Positions 7,838 to 15,987 of a stretch of DNA of 64,000 nt are shown in pieces (position 1 is the stretch's first letter; every line of letters begins with the position of its first letter). This DNA is from Rhodococcus sp. W8901. GTDB lineage: Bacteria > Actinomycetota > Actinomycetes > Mycobacteriales > Mycobacteriaceae. Location: the NCBI RefSeq assembly GCF_013348805.1, contig NZ_CP054690.1, positions 124,001 through 188,000 of the forward strand, in the 5' to 3' direction. Below the pieces are notes generated by a model. The model saw only the letters and a list, made by a program, of their open reading frames with translations, had not been told where the DNA came from and did no database searches. Both the position numbers and the translations under genes were made by a program.

Positions 7838-8728
7838 GTGACGGTGGAGATTGTTGAGGTAAGCCCCCGCGACGGGCTGCAGAACGAGTCGGTGCAGGTG
7901 TCGACGGCCGAGAAGATCGAGCTGATCGAGCGGGCCGTCGACGCGGGACTCCGTCGTATCGAGGCAACCAGCTTCGTGCACCCGAAATCGGTGCCGCAGA
8001 TGGCCGATGCCGAGGCCGTGATGGCCGGCATCCCCCGCCGCAGCGATGTGTCGTACAGCGGTCTGGTGCTCAACCGTCGAGGATTCGACCGCGCGCTGGC
8101 GGCGGGTGTGGACGAGGTCAATTGCGTCGTTGTCGCCTCCGAGACCTTCAGTCAGCGAAACCAGCGCATGTCGGTCGCGGACTCGGTCCGGACCGTGCAG
8201 GATCTCGTCGACGACGCCAGGTCGGCCGGTGTGCTGGTGTCGGTGACGATCGCGACCGCTTTCGGGTGTCCCTTCGAGGGCGAGGTCTCCGAGGCCACCG
8301 TCGTCGAACTGGCGCGGCGGACAGCGGATTTCGGGGTGGACGAGATCTCGCTGGCCGACACCATCGGTGTCGGGGTGCCGCGCCAGGTGACCCGGCTGGT
8401 CGCGGGTGTTGCCGCGGTGGCGCCGGGCGTTCGTCTGCGTTGCCATTTTCACAACACCCGCAACACCGGCTACGCCAATGCGGTCGCGGCGCTCGATGCC
8501 GGTGTGACCGTGCTCGATTCGTCCATCGGCGGCATCGGCGGTTGCCCCTTCGCCCCGAACGCGACCGGCAACATCGCGACCGACGACCTGGTCTATCTCC
8601 TCGAGCGCAGCGGCGTGGTCACGGGTGCGCGGTTGCCGCAGTTGATCGACGCGTCGAACTGGCTCGGTGGGGTACTCGGCACGCCGGTGCCCGGCCTACT
8701 CGTCCGTGCCGGAGCCTTTCCGGGTTGA
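7838..8728 (+). CDS. Hydroxymethylglutaryl-CoA lyase-like enzyme
   Basis: A 296-aa HMG-CoA lyase/DRE-TIM metallolyase. N-terminal EVSPRDGLQNESVQVSTAEK holds the Asp/Arg of the TIM barrel active site; ATSFVHPKSVPQMADAE follows. The C-terminal loop GIGGCPFAPNATGNIATDD contains the signature catalytic Cys. Length fits the family (about 300). The enzyme cleaves 3-hydroxy-3-methylglutaryl-CoA, or a related branched 3-hydroxyacyl-CoA, to acetoacetate-type and acetyl-CoA products. Start is GTG at 7838 with GGAAGGG upstream; the longer frame would run through the operator. Its 3' end overlaps the convergent GntR gene by 33 bp. Confidence 0.9.
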   Translation: MTVEIVEVSPRDGLQNESVQVSTAEKIELIERAVDAGLRRIEATSFVHPKSVPQMADAEAVMAGIPRRSDVSYSGLVLNRRGFDRALAAGVDEVNCVVVASETFSQRNQRMSVADSVRTVQDLVDDARSAGVLVSVTIATAFGCPFEGEVSEATVVELARRTADFGVDEISLADTIGVGVPRQVTRLVAGVAAVAPGVRLRCHFHNTRNTGYANAVAALDAGVTVLDSSIGGIGGCPFAPNATGNIATDDLVYLLERSGVVTGARLPQLIDASNWLGGVLGTPVPGLLVRAGAFPG

Positions 8729-9427
8729 CGGGATCGCGAACAACTCGTCCACCTTGGTGTCGTTTGCCGCGAGGTGTCCGAGCAGGACGTCGCGGCCCTG
8801 GAGGACATGCTCGTGCATCAGGGCGGACGCCCGCAGGCCGTCGCCGGCGACGATCGCGTCGCGGATGAGTTGGTGGAACAGATGTGACCGCTCGATCTGG
8901 ACGCGGTCGTACTGGCGGAAAGCCTGGAAGACGAGGGGGACGTCGGTAGTGCGTTCGAGTAGGCGGGAGAGCCGTTCGTGCCTGGCCGCCGTCAGGATTC
9001 CGCGATGGATCTGGCCGTTGGCCGCGTCCACGGCCCGAACCAGGTCGAGTGGATCGGCGGCGTCCATGCCGAGCGCGACGGCGAACGCTTCGATGCCGGC
9101 GTCGATCTGCTCACGCTGCGCATCTTCGATGCGTTCCGCGGCCAGTTCGGCGGCGTACGCCTCCAGCCGTGCCCGGAGTCCGTACAGGTCGGCCACATCG
9201 GACAGCGAGAGGGTTCGTACCATCGCACCGCGGTTCGGCTCGCTGTGAACAAGTCCTTCCGCCTCGAGTCGGCGCAGTGCCTCACGGACGGGTGTCCGTG
9301 AGAGCGAGAACTCCTCGGCGATCCGTTGCTCGATGAGACGCTGTCCCGGCCGATATCTACCCTCGATGATCGCTTGCCGGATCTGTTCGTAAGCGACTCG
9401 ACTCGGTGTCGATGGTGTCGTCGTCAC
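8696..9427 (-). CDS. GntR-family regulator, FadR subfamily with FCD domain
   Basis: A 243-aa regulator. The winged helix-turn-helix (about 10-75) reads AIIEGRYRPGQRLIEQRIAE and SRTPVREALRRLEAEGLV. The all-helical FCD domain (about 95-225) carries Asp/His metal-ligand positions, e.g. HQLIRDAIVAGDG and ALMHEHVLQGRD. Such proteins sense carboxylic acids or acyl-CoA. Start is GTG with AGAGGGG upstream. It is divergent from the CaiB gene, and operator-like sequences lie in the shared region (9503-9513 partial, 9555-9566). It is the likely controller of the ATTGTATACAAT sites across the island. Confidence 0.9.
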   Translation of the reverse strand: MTTTPSTPSRVAYEQIRQAIIEGRYRPGQRLIEQRIAEEFSLSRTPVREALRRLEAEGLVHSEPNRGAMVRTLSLSDVADLYGLRARLEAYAAELAAERIEDAQREQIDAGIEAFAVALGMDAADPLDLVRAVDAANGQIHRGILTAARHERLSRLLERTTDVPLVFQAFRQYDRVQIERSHLFHQLIRDAIVAGDGLRASALMHEHVLQGRDVLLGHLAANDTKVDELFAIPSTRKGSGTDE

Positions 9428-9554
9428 GTCGCCCCTCTTGCAGTGGTCGGTGCATGGTCGCTGATCAGACTAGCTCCCCCGGAGGGGTTGGCCCGAACCT
9501 AGTTTGTATGCAGTCACGCCCGTTTTATCCCGAGATGGCGCCACGTCGACTTAG

Positions 9555-9566
9555 ATTGTGTACAAT
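9555..9566. promoter_or_regulatory. GntR-type operator before CaiB/BaiF gene
   Basis: ATTGTGTACAAT, one symmetric pair off the perfect palindrome, ends 6 bp before the CoA-transferase start. Binding here would directly occlude initiation, so repression is the simplest reading. A partial copy (TTTGTATGCAG) lies at 9503-9513 on the GntR-gene side. Confidence 0.65.
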
Positions 9567-9572
9567 TTGGAG

Positions 9573-10787
9573 ATGACTAAGACTGCTGGTCCGCTCAGCG
9601 GACTTCGGGTGCTCGAGCTGGGAAGTTTCATCGCCGGACCCTTCGCCGGGCAATTGCTGGGCGACTACGGGGCCGAGGTCCTCAAGGTCGAGTCGACCGG
9701 CGCCGGTGATTCGATGCGACGGTGGGGCGTCACCGTCGACGGTGAAAGCCTGTGGTGGCCTTCGATCGCACGGAACAAGAAGTCCGTCGCGATCGACCTG
9801 CGTCGCCCCGAGGGTCAGGACCTGGTCCGCAAGCTGGCCGCCGAGGCCGACATCGTCCTGGAGAACTTCCGGCCCGGCACGCTGGCCAAGTGGGGACTCG
9901 ACTACCCGGCTCTCTCGGAGGTCAACCCGCGAGTGATCCTCGTGCACGTCTCCGGATTCGGGCAGACCGGGCCACGCTCGGGCGATGCGGGATTCGGGAG
10001 CGTGGGGGAGGCCATGGGCGGCATCCGGCACACCACCGGCAATCCGGATCTTCCGCCGACCCGCAGCGGAGTCAGCCTGGGCGATTCCCTCGCCGCTCTG
10101 TTCGCCGTCATCGGGACGCTGGCCGCTGTCCATGAGCGCTCGGTCAGCGGCAGGGGCCAGGAAGTGGACGTGGCGATCTACGAAGCCGTGGCCGCCTTGA
10201 TGGAGTCCACGATGGCGGATCACGCGATCGGCGGCGTGACCCGAGGACGGACCGGGTCCGTGCTTCCCAAGGTCGCGCCTTCGAATGTCTACCCCACCTC
10301 CGACGGTGCGGAAGTTCTGATCGCCGCCAACGCCGACACGGTCTTTCGACGGCTCTGCGTCGCAATGGGCCGACCCGAACTGGCCGACGACCCGAAGTTC
10401 GCCGAACACGGCCCTCGTGGCGACAACATGGCCGAGATCGATGCGGTGATCGGTGCCTGGACTCGGGCGATGACCGCCGACGAGTTGCTGAAGGCCATGG
10501 AGGACAACGGCGTTCCGGCCGGCCGGATCTACACGGCCGCGGACATGCTCGCCGACCCGCACTATGCTGCCCGGGACATGGTGGTGGAGCTGGTCAACCG
10601 GTTCGGTACGGCCGTCCCTGCCACCGGCGTGGTTCCGAAGTTCTCCCGCACGACGCCGCAGACTCCGGTTCCGGGACCGATCCTCGGTGACCACACCCGC
10701 CAGGTCCTCGCCGAGCTCGCGGGCATCGACGAATCCCGTTGGGCTGATCTCGAGTCCACCGGTGTCGCGTTCCAGGCGCCCAGCTGA
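9573..10787 (+). CDS. CaiB/BaiF-type (class III) CoA-transferase
   Basis: A 404-aa class III CoA-transferase that moves CoA between acids. Visible are GLRVLELGSFIAGPFAGQLL and GAEVLKVESTGAGD at the N-terminus, VHVSGFGQTGP, and GRGQEVDVAIYEAVAALM with the catalytic Asp. The C-terminal segment DNGVPAGRIYTAADML is also typical. The ATG at 9573 is chosen because the alternative GTG at 9558 lies inside the operator. GGAG is only 1-2 nt from the ATG, so translation initiation is unusual and the mRNA may be nearly leaderless. It may swap CoA between product and substrate acids (inference). Confidence 0.88.
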   Translation: MTKTAGPLSGLRVLELGSFIAGPFAGQLLGDYGAEVLKVESTGAGDSMRRWGVTVDGESLWWPSIARNKKSVAIDLRRPEGQDLVRKLAAEADIVLENFRPGTLAKWGLDYPALSEVNPRVILVHVSGFGQTGPRSGDAGFGSVGEAMGGIRHTTGNPDLPPTRSGVSLGDSLAALFAVIGTLAAVHERSVSGRGQEVDVAIYEAVAALMESTMADHAIGGVTRGRTGSVLPKVAPSNVYPTSDGAEVLIAANADTVFRRLCVAMGRPELADDPKFAEHGPRGDNMAEIDAVIGAWTRAMTADELLKAMEDNGVPAGRIYTAADMLADPHYAARDMVVELVNRFGTAVPATGVVPKFSRTTPQTPVPGPILGDHTRQVLAELAGIDESRWADLESTGVAFQAPS

Positions 10788-10791
10788 CGAG

Positions 10792-10829
10792 CGTGGGATC
10801 GGTTGGCGGGAACGCCATCCGATCCCACG
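10792..10829. terminator. Bidirectional terminator hairpin
   Basis: CGTGGGATCGG (10792-10802) pairs perfectly with CCGATCCCACG (10819-10829). An inner TGGCG/CGCCA stem closes on GGAA. It lies between the convergent CoA-transferase and SDR genes. Confidence 0.75.
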
Positions 10830-10834
10830 TGCAC

Positions 10835-11596
10835 TCAGACGGCGCTCATGCCGCCGTCGACGACCAGTGACGCTCCGGTCATGTACGACGACGCATCGCT
10901 GGCGAGGAACAGCAACGCCGAGTCGAGTTCCTCCTGCGTCCCGAAACGGCCGAGGACGGACTGATCGGCCACCATCTCACGTAGGGCCGATTCGCCCTCG
11001 GCGGTCATCTCACTGGCGAAATACCCCGGGCACAGCGCATTGACGCGAATTCCCTTGCGGCGTGACCACTGCTGTGCCAGATCGCGGGTCAGTCCGAGCA
11101 CGCCCGCCTTGCTGGCGGCATACGCGGCCTGCGGGAATCGGGACGCCACCAGGCCGTGAACGCTGGCGATGTTGACGATGGATGCGCCCTCGTTCATCAC
11201 CGCGGCGCAGGCCTGCGCCATCCAGAACGTGCCGTTGAGATTGACGTCCACAACGGCCCGGAATCGATCGGGGTCCTCGCGGAGTGCCGGGGTCGACCCG
11301 CCGAGACCGGCGTTGTTGACCAGCACGTCGATCCGCCCGAACTCGGCCGCCGCGGCGGCGGCGAGTGCCCGGCAGTCATCGACCGAGCTCACGTCGGTGG
11401 CGTGGGTGAGGACGGACGAGCCTTGCGCGCGTAGCTCTTCGGCGAGCGCGACGAGCCGATCCTCGCGCCGCGCCGCGAGAACGACGGTCGCGCCCACCGC
11501 GGCAACCGCCCGGGCGAAACCTGCACCCAGCCCGGAGCTTGCCCCGGTGATGAGCACGACTCGGTCGTCGAGGCGAAATCTGGACAACGGATCCAT
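10835..11596 (-). CDS. SDR-family oxidoreductase (LvaD-like candidate)
   Basis: A 253-aa classical short-chain dehydrogenase. The NAD(P) motif is VVLITGASSGLGAGFA, NNAG lies in VLVNNAGLGGS, and the catalytic YxxxK is in YAASKAGVLGLTRDL. The C-terminus (YMTGASLVVDGGMSAV) is typical. The ATG at 11596 is chosen over a longer frame because GGAAGGA precedes it and the extension crosses the operator at 11675. Expected to oxidise or reduce a hydroxyacyl/ketoacyl-CoA of the island; exact substrate unknown. Confidence 0.88.
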   Translation of the reverse strand: MDPLSRFRLDDRVVLITGASSGLGAGFARAVAAVGATVVLAARREDRLVALAEELRAQGSSVLTHATDVSSVDDCRALAAAAAAEFGRIDVLVNNAGLGGSTPALREDPDRFRAVVDVNLNGTFWMAQACAAVMNEGASIVNIASVHGLVASRFPQAAYAASKAGVLGLTRDLAQQWSRRKGIRVNALCPGYFASEMTAEGESALREMVADQSVLGRFGTQEELDSALLFLASDASSYMTGASLVVDGGMSAV

Positions 11597-11674
11597 CGGA
11601 GGATTCCTTCCGGTCGGAGGTCGGTGGGGTGAAGTAGTGAGGCGGCAGGTGACAGTGCGCCGCGAGTACCGGTG

Positions 11675-11686
11675 ATTGTATACAAA
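11675..11686. promoter_or_regulatory. GntR-type operator upstream of the SDR gene
   Basis: ATTGTATACAAA differs from the perfect palindrome by one base and lies about 80 bp upstream of the SDR start. Apart from this site, the 302-bp gap 11597-11898 shows no gene or strong hairpin. Confidence 0.6.
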
Positions 11687-11898
11687 AAATGCCTCGCGGA
11701 GGCGCCACGTGACCCCGAGGCGGTGGGGGTGCGGATGTGAAGGAAGTTGCGACCGCAGGCTTGGCCGGGACCTGCCCGGATCTCGATCAGCGAAAATAGA
11801 CAAGCGTCCAATTGTTTGTTGAAATGAGTCGCTTCGAGCGCATCGTGACCGTCGTCTCGGTAGCCCCTGACTTCCGTAGACCTCACTGGAGGAACCAG

Positions 11899-12426
11899 AT
11901 GCGTAAGACGACGGCAGCGCTCGGCGCCGGAGTCATGGCGGTCGCGTTGGCAGTCGTTCCTGCGTCGATCGCCGGCACGGCCTCGGCCGACACCAGCGGT
12001 ACCACCGATGTGACGTTCACCGTCGCCGGGCAGAGCGGTCCTCTCGAGTTGTCCGTTCCGCGAACAGCTCCCATGGTCTGGGTGAGCGGGCAGAACAACG
12101 TCAGCGGGACGGTTCCCACCTCCGCAGTTCGGGACCGTCGTAGCGGGACCGGCCGCTCGGTCACCGTGTCCGCCTCGATCTCCGACTTCACCAACGGCGC
12201 CACGACGATCCCCAGGTCCAAGGTGACCTATACGGCGGGCGGCGAGACGATGGGTTTCCGGAGCACCGGCCCTCGGACGCTGGATTCGACCAAGGCCGTG
12301 GCCGGGATCGCGCGCCACGACTGGCCGGACGCGACGTTCCGCTGGACCCCGATGCTCTCCATCGACGTATCCGACGGTGTGACTATCGGGAACTACAGCG
12401 CGACACTTACCCACTCCGCGGTGTAG
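11899..12426 (+). CDS. Exported WxL-like small protein, paralogue A
   Basis: A 175-aa secreted protein. Residues 1-31 form a signal peptide (RKTTAALGAGVMAVALAVV, cleavage near TASA). The mature part is a beta-rich domain ending RWTPMLSIDVSDGVTIGNYS. This matches the C-terminal pattern of the small protein at 23608 and the tail of the protein at 25215. The final W-rich strand followed by G-x-Y-(S/T)-(A/G)-T resembles the distal motif of WxL surface domains. WxL proteins bind the cell wall and partner DUF916 proteins, and a DUF916-like gene follows by 41 bp. The ATG has CTGGAGGA upstream. Function unknown; surface role inferred. Confidence 0.65.
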   Translation: MRKTTAALGAGVMAVALAVVPASIAGTASADTSGTTDVTFTVAGQSGPLELSVPRTAPMVWVSGQNNVSGTVPTSAVRDRRSGTGRSVTVSASISDFTNGATTIPRSKVTYTAGGETMGFRSTGPRTLDSTKAVAGIARHDWPDATFRWTPMLSIDVSDGVTIGNYSATLTHSAV

Positions 12427-12467
12427 GTCGACGTCGGCCTCCATCGGTATCTCACGAAAGCGTCTAC

Positions 12468-13478
12468 ATGCGTCTCCTGCTTCGGAACCTGCTCGCACTC
12501 CTCGCCCTGCTCGCGTCGTTCGTCGCGGCAGCTACGACGGTCGTCCACGCCGCCCCCGTCGTGGGTGGGATCGGTATCAAGATCGTGGATCCGCAGCGCG
12601 ATCCGACCTTTCCGAGTTGGGAGACGGAGATCGGCGGCACCCGTGCGCCCGGCGACACGCTCGAGCGAACCGTGCGGGTCTCGAACAACGGGCTCACGGC
12701 CCAGACGGTCGACTTCTACACGGGTGCGGCATCGATGAGGAGTGGGCAGTTCACACTCGACGGTCCCGGCAGTACCAACCGGCTGACGTCGTGGACGAGC
12801 CTGGACAAGCAGCGAATCTCGCTGGCGCCCGGGGAGGGCGCCGACGTGAAGGTGACCGTTCGGGTCCCTGCGGACGCGCCGACGGGCGACCGGTCCGCGG
12901 TGGTCTGGGCGCAGCCCGCTTCCGGTGCTGGTGGCGGGGTGGCGACCCGCGTCGGCGTTCGCGTGAATCTCCGGGTGGAGCCCCGCGCCGGCACGACCGC
13001 GGACTTCGCGATCGACCGGTTGACGGCCGACCGGGATTCCGACGGTCAGGCCGTCGTCGTCGCCGGCATCCGCAACACCGGTGGCTGGGCCGTCGAGGTC
13101 GGCGGCGAACTCACGCTGTCCGACGGGCCCGGCGGTAGGACCCTCGGCCCGGTGTACGCCGAGGAAGCGGTCGTCGCCGTCGGCGCCGCCGGGACGGTTC
13201 GGTTCCGGATCGCGGACAGCGCCGACCTGCCGGCCGGACCGTGGCAGGCATCGGTGAAGTTGCGGAGCGGTGCGATCGAGCGTGCACACACCGCATCGGT
13301 CACGTTCCCGACGCCGGACACCGGCGGGACCGGTTCGCTCGGCAGCCTCGGATCGGCCGGCCTCGGATCGTCGAACTCGCCGTTGATGTGGGTTGCCGGC
13401 GTCGGCGCGGCCGCTGCGGCCGTCGGCGCGATCGGGTGGACGGTGTGGCAGCAGCAGGACGCCCCGGCAGTCCGCTAG
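12468..13478 (+). CDS. DUF916-like (WxL-partner) membrane-anchored protein, paralogue A
   Basis: A 336-aa protein. Residues 1-28 are a signal peptide (AHA cleavage). Two Ig-like beta domains follow, including GDTLERTVRVSNNGL and RVPADAPTGDRSAVVWAQPA, the pattern of DUF916/peptidoglycan-binding WxL-interacting proteins. A C-terminal TM (about 306-327) and short cytoplasmic tail anchor it. It is clearly paralogous to the 340-aa protein at 24190 (shared LTSW, RVGVRV, NTGG, GP and PAGPW segments). Located 41 bp after the WxL-like gene, probably one operon, and followed by a hairpin terminator. It may bridge a secreted partner to the wall (inference). Confidence 0.7.
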   Translation: MRLLLRNLLALLALLASFVAAATTVVHAAPVVGGIGIKIVDPQRDPTFPSWETEIGGTRAPGDTLERTVRVSNNGLTAQTVDFYTGAASMRSGQFTLDGPGSTNRLTSWTSLDKQRISLAPGEGADVKVTVRVPADAPTGDRSAVVWAQPASGAGGGVATRVGVRVNLRVEPRAGTTADFAIDRLTADRDSDGQAVVVAGIRNTGGWAVEVGGELTLSDGPGGRTLGPVYAEEAVVAVGAAGTVRFRIADSADLPAGPWQASVKLRSGAIERAHTASVTFPTPDTGGTGSLGSLGSAGLGSSNSPLMWVAGVGAAAAAVGAIGWTVWQQQDAPAVR

Positions 13479-13527
13479 GGGACGGTTCTACGCGGCCTGC
13501 GTGCCGCGGAGTCCTGAGCCGGGCCCG

Positions 13528-13553
13528 GGATCCGGGGCGTTCGACCCGGATCC
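13528..13553 (+). terminator. Hairpin terminator after DUF916-like gene A
   Basis: GGATCCGGG (13528-13536) pairs perfectly with CCCGGATCC (13545-13553) across an 8-nt loop, 50 bp after the stop codon. There is no T-run, as is common in actinobacteria. Confidence 0.6.
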
Positions 13554-13621
13554 TGTGACGACGGCCACCGACGGGGTACGTTGTGTGTAACTCGAAATCT
13601 ACTCACCAGTAGGGGTGCGAA

Positions 13622-15175
13622 ATGCCTGCTCCGTCAGCGGCAACGTTTGCTCGTCTTGCCGATCTCATCGCGATCCCGGACGCGGCGAGCCGTCCGACGA
13701 AGCCGATCGTCGAGGCCTTCACCGGGCGCCAGCTCGCGACCGTCCCGGTCGGTACGGCGGCGGACGCGCTCGCCGCGATCGAGAAGGCGCGCGTCGCGCA
13801 GAAGGCGTGGGAGAAGCGATCTCCCGTCGAGCGTGCGCAGATCTTCCTCCGCTACCGCGATCTCGTGCTCGAGCACAAGGATGCGCTGATGGACATGGCG
13901 CAGGCCGAGACCGGCAAGTCGCGGGCGTCGGCGCAGGAAGAGGTCCTCGACATCGCCATGACGTCGCGATTCTATGCGCGTCTGGCGCCGAAGCTGCTGC
14001 GCCCCAAGCGCGTCCAGGGCATGCTGCCGGGCCTGACGAAGACGGTGGTGCGGCACCACGCGAAGGGCGTCGTCGGTGTCATCTCGCCGTGGAACTACCC
14101 GATGACCCTCGCGGTGTCCGACGCGATCGCCGCGCTGCTCGCCGGCAATGCCGTGGTGATCAAGCCCGACAGTCAGACGCCGTACTGCGCGCTCGCGTGC
14201 GCCGAGCTCCTGTACCGGGCCGGCCTGCCGCGTGAGCTGTTCGCCGTGGTCCCGGGCCCGGGATCGGTGGTGGGTACCGCGCTGGTGGAGAACACCGACT
14301 ACCTCATGTTCACCGGCTCCACCGCGACCGGCCAGCTGCTGGCGGAGCAGGCCGGACGCCGACTGATCGGCTTCTCCGCCGAGCTCGGCGGCAAGAACCC
14401 GATGGTCGTCACGGCCGGTGCGAACCTGCGCCAGGTGTGTGACGCGGCCGTGCGCGCGTGCTTCTCCAACTCGGGTCAGCTGTGCATCTCGATCGAGCGC
14501 ATCTACGTCGAGGAGACCATCGCGCCCGAGTTCATCCGCCTCTTCGGGGAGCGGGTCCGGAACATGAGCCTCGCGCCCGGCTACGAGTTCGGCATCGAGA
14601 TGGGCAGCCTCGTGTCCGAGGCGCAGGTCAAGACCGTGTCCGGCCACGTCGACGACGCCGTCGCGAAGGGGGCGACCGTCGTCGCGGGCGGCAAGGCCCG
14701 ACCCGATCTCGGTCCGCTGTTCTACGAGCCGACCGTGCTCACCGGCGTCACCGACGAGATGGAGTGCTACGCCGCCGAGACGTTCGGACCCCTCGTGTCG
14801 ATCTACCCGGTCGCGGACGTCGAGGAGGCGATCCGTCGCGCCAACGACACCGAGTACGGCCTCAACGCGAGCGTGTGGGCCGGCAGTCACGCCGAGGGTG
14901 AGGCCATCGCGGCCCGCGTCATGGCCGGAACCGTCAACGTGGACGAGGGCTACGGCCCGACGTGGGGCAGCACCGCCGCCCCGATGGGCGGGATGGGCGT
15001 GTCCGGTGTCGGCCGCCGTCACGGACCCGACGGCCTGCTCAAGTACACGGAGGCGCAGACGGTCGCCACCACCCGTGTCGTCAATCTCGGTGGCCCGCGG
15101 TGGCTTCCGGCCAAGGTGTGGGCCAAGCTGCTGCCGCCGTTCATCAAGGCGATGAAGTACGTACCGGGACGCTGA
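13622..15175 (+). CDS. gabD2: Succinic semialdehyde dehydrogenase (GabD2-like)
   Basis: A 517-aa aldehyde dehydrogenase. The NAD(P) segment is GVVGVISPWNYPMTLAV, the catalytic Glu is in GFSAELGGKNPMVV, and the nucleophile Cys is in SNSGQLCISIERIY. Length and motifs match the GabD2 group of mycobacteria and rhodococci (about 518 aa), which oxidises succinic semialdehyde to succinate with NADP. Other aldehydes cannot be excluded. The ATG has AGGGG upstream. It stands alone between the WxL-like set and a two-component system and is followed by a strong hairpin. Confidence 0.85.
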   Translation: MPAPSAATFARLADLIAIPDAASRPTKPIVEAFTGRQLATVPVGTAADALAAIEKARVAQKAWEKRSPVERAQIFLRYRDLVLEHKDALMDMAQAETGKSRASAQEEVLDIAMTSRFYARLAPKLLRPKRVQGMLPGLTKTVVRHHAKGVVGVISPWNYPMTLAVSDAIAALLAGNAVVIKPDSQTPYCALACAELLYRAGLPRELFAVVPGPGSVVGTALVENTDYLMFTGSTATGQLLAEQAGRRLIGFSAELGGKNPMVVTAGANLRQVCDAAVRACFSNSGQLCISIERIYVEETIAPEFIRLFGERVRNMSLAPGYEFGIEMGSLVSEAQVKTVSGHVDDAVAKGATVVAGGKARPDLGPLFYEPTVLTGVTDEMECYAAETFGPLVSIYPVADVEEAIRRANDTEYGLNASVWAGSHAEGEAIAARVMAGTVNVDEGYGPTWGSTAAPMGGMGVSGVGRRHGPDGLLKYTEAQTVATTRVVNLGGPRWLPAKVWAKLLPPFIKAMKYVPGR

Positions 15176-15190
15176 TCCGGGCCTGAACGG

Positions 15191-15225
15191 ACGGGCGTCG
15201 TGCGCATCGGTCGCACGGCGCCCGT
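15191..15225 (+). terminator. Terminator hairpin after gabD2-like gene
   Basis: ACGGGCG pairs with CGCCCGT and CGTGCG with CGCACG (one bulge each side), with a 7-nt loop, 16 bp past the stop. Confidence 0.65.
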
Positions 15226-15339
15226 GTGCGTTGTCGTTCCGGTGGCCCGCTCCCGTCCGCGATCGGCATTTCGTTAGGCGCGGTCACCACCTCCTGGAGT
15301 CGGATCAGGCCCGTTAGTCTTTTTCCTGTGAAAGAAGCC

Positions 15340-15987
15340 ATGTGGGTGCGGACAGCCCTGGTCGTCGAGGACCAGCCGCTGATGCGCTCGCTGGTCGCCG
15401 ACGCGCTCCGTCACGCGGGCTTCGACGTGGAGGAGCGGTCCTCCGCGGCGGCCGCGCTCGCCGACTTCGACGAGATCGATCCCGACGTCCTCATGACCGA
15501 CATCGATCTCGGGGCACGCCCCAACGGCCTGGAGATGGCGACGATCGTCCATGCTCGGGCGCCGCACTGCGCCATCGTGTTCCTGACGAATTACCCGCGG
15601 GCGGGGATCGCTCCGGGCGAGGGCGGCCCGGCGGGTTCGGTGTTCCTCGACAAGGTCGCCCTGGAATCAGTCGAGGATCTGGTGGCGGCTGTCGAGTCGG
15701 CACTCGCGGAGAAACCTGTTCCGACCGGCCCTGTGCGCGAGGGCAATCCGGACTCGGTGCTCGACCGTCTCACCCGGACGCAGCTCGACGTGCTGCGCTG
15801 CATCGCACTCGGCTGGTCCAACGCCGAGATCGCGCGCCGACGCGAATCGAGTGTGCGCAGCGTCGAGAAGATGGTGACCCGCACCTTCGACGCCCTCGGG
15901 GTCGGTCACAGCCCCGAGCTGAACCCGCGGGTCGCGGCCGCCCAGCTGTACGTGCGCCGCTTCGGCATGCCGGTGGAGATCGGTTGA
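15340..15987 (+). CDS. LuxR/NarL-type response regulator
   Basis: A 215-aa response regulator. The receiver domain starts TALVVEDQPLMRSLVADALR, with phosphoacceptor Asp in VLMTDIDLGA and a Lys in FLDKVALESV. A LuxR-type HTH (about 150-200) includes LTRTQLDVLRCIALGWSNAE and SVEKMVTRTFDALGV. ATG 15340 is preceded by AAAGAAG; an in-frame GTG at 15328 is an alternative. Its stop overlaps the kinase start by TTGA, so it is transcribed and translated with the kinase. Confidence 0.9.
   Translation: MWVRTALVVEDQPLMRSLVADALRHAGFDVEERSSAAAALADFDEIDPDVLMTDIDLGARPNGLEMATIVHARAPHCAIVFLTNYPRAGIAPGEGGPAGSVFLDKVALESVEDLVAAVESALAEKPVPTGPVREGNPDSVLDRLTRTQLDVLRCIALGWSNAEIARRRESSVRSVEKMVTRTFDALGVGHSPELNPRVAAAQLYVRRFGMPVEIG

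Noticed and set aside
13634-15022. 462-aa minus-strand frame opposite gabD2-like gene
   Set aside because: No domain, and the sense gene has all ALDH motifs.
15342-15983. N-terminal extension of the histidine kinase frame
   Set aside because: This part is out of frame with the response regulator and Arg-rich; the real kinase start is TTG 15984 at the TTGA overlap.
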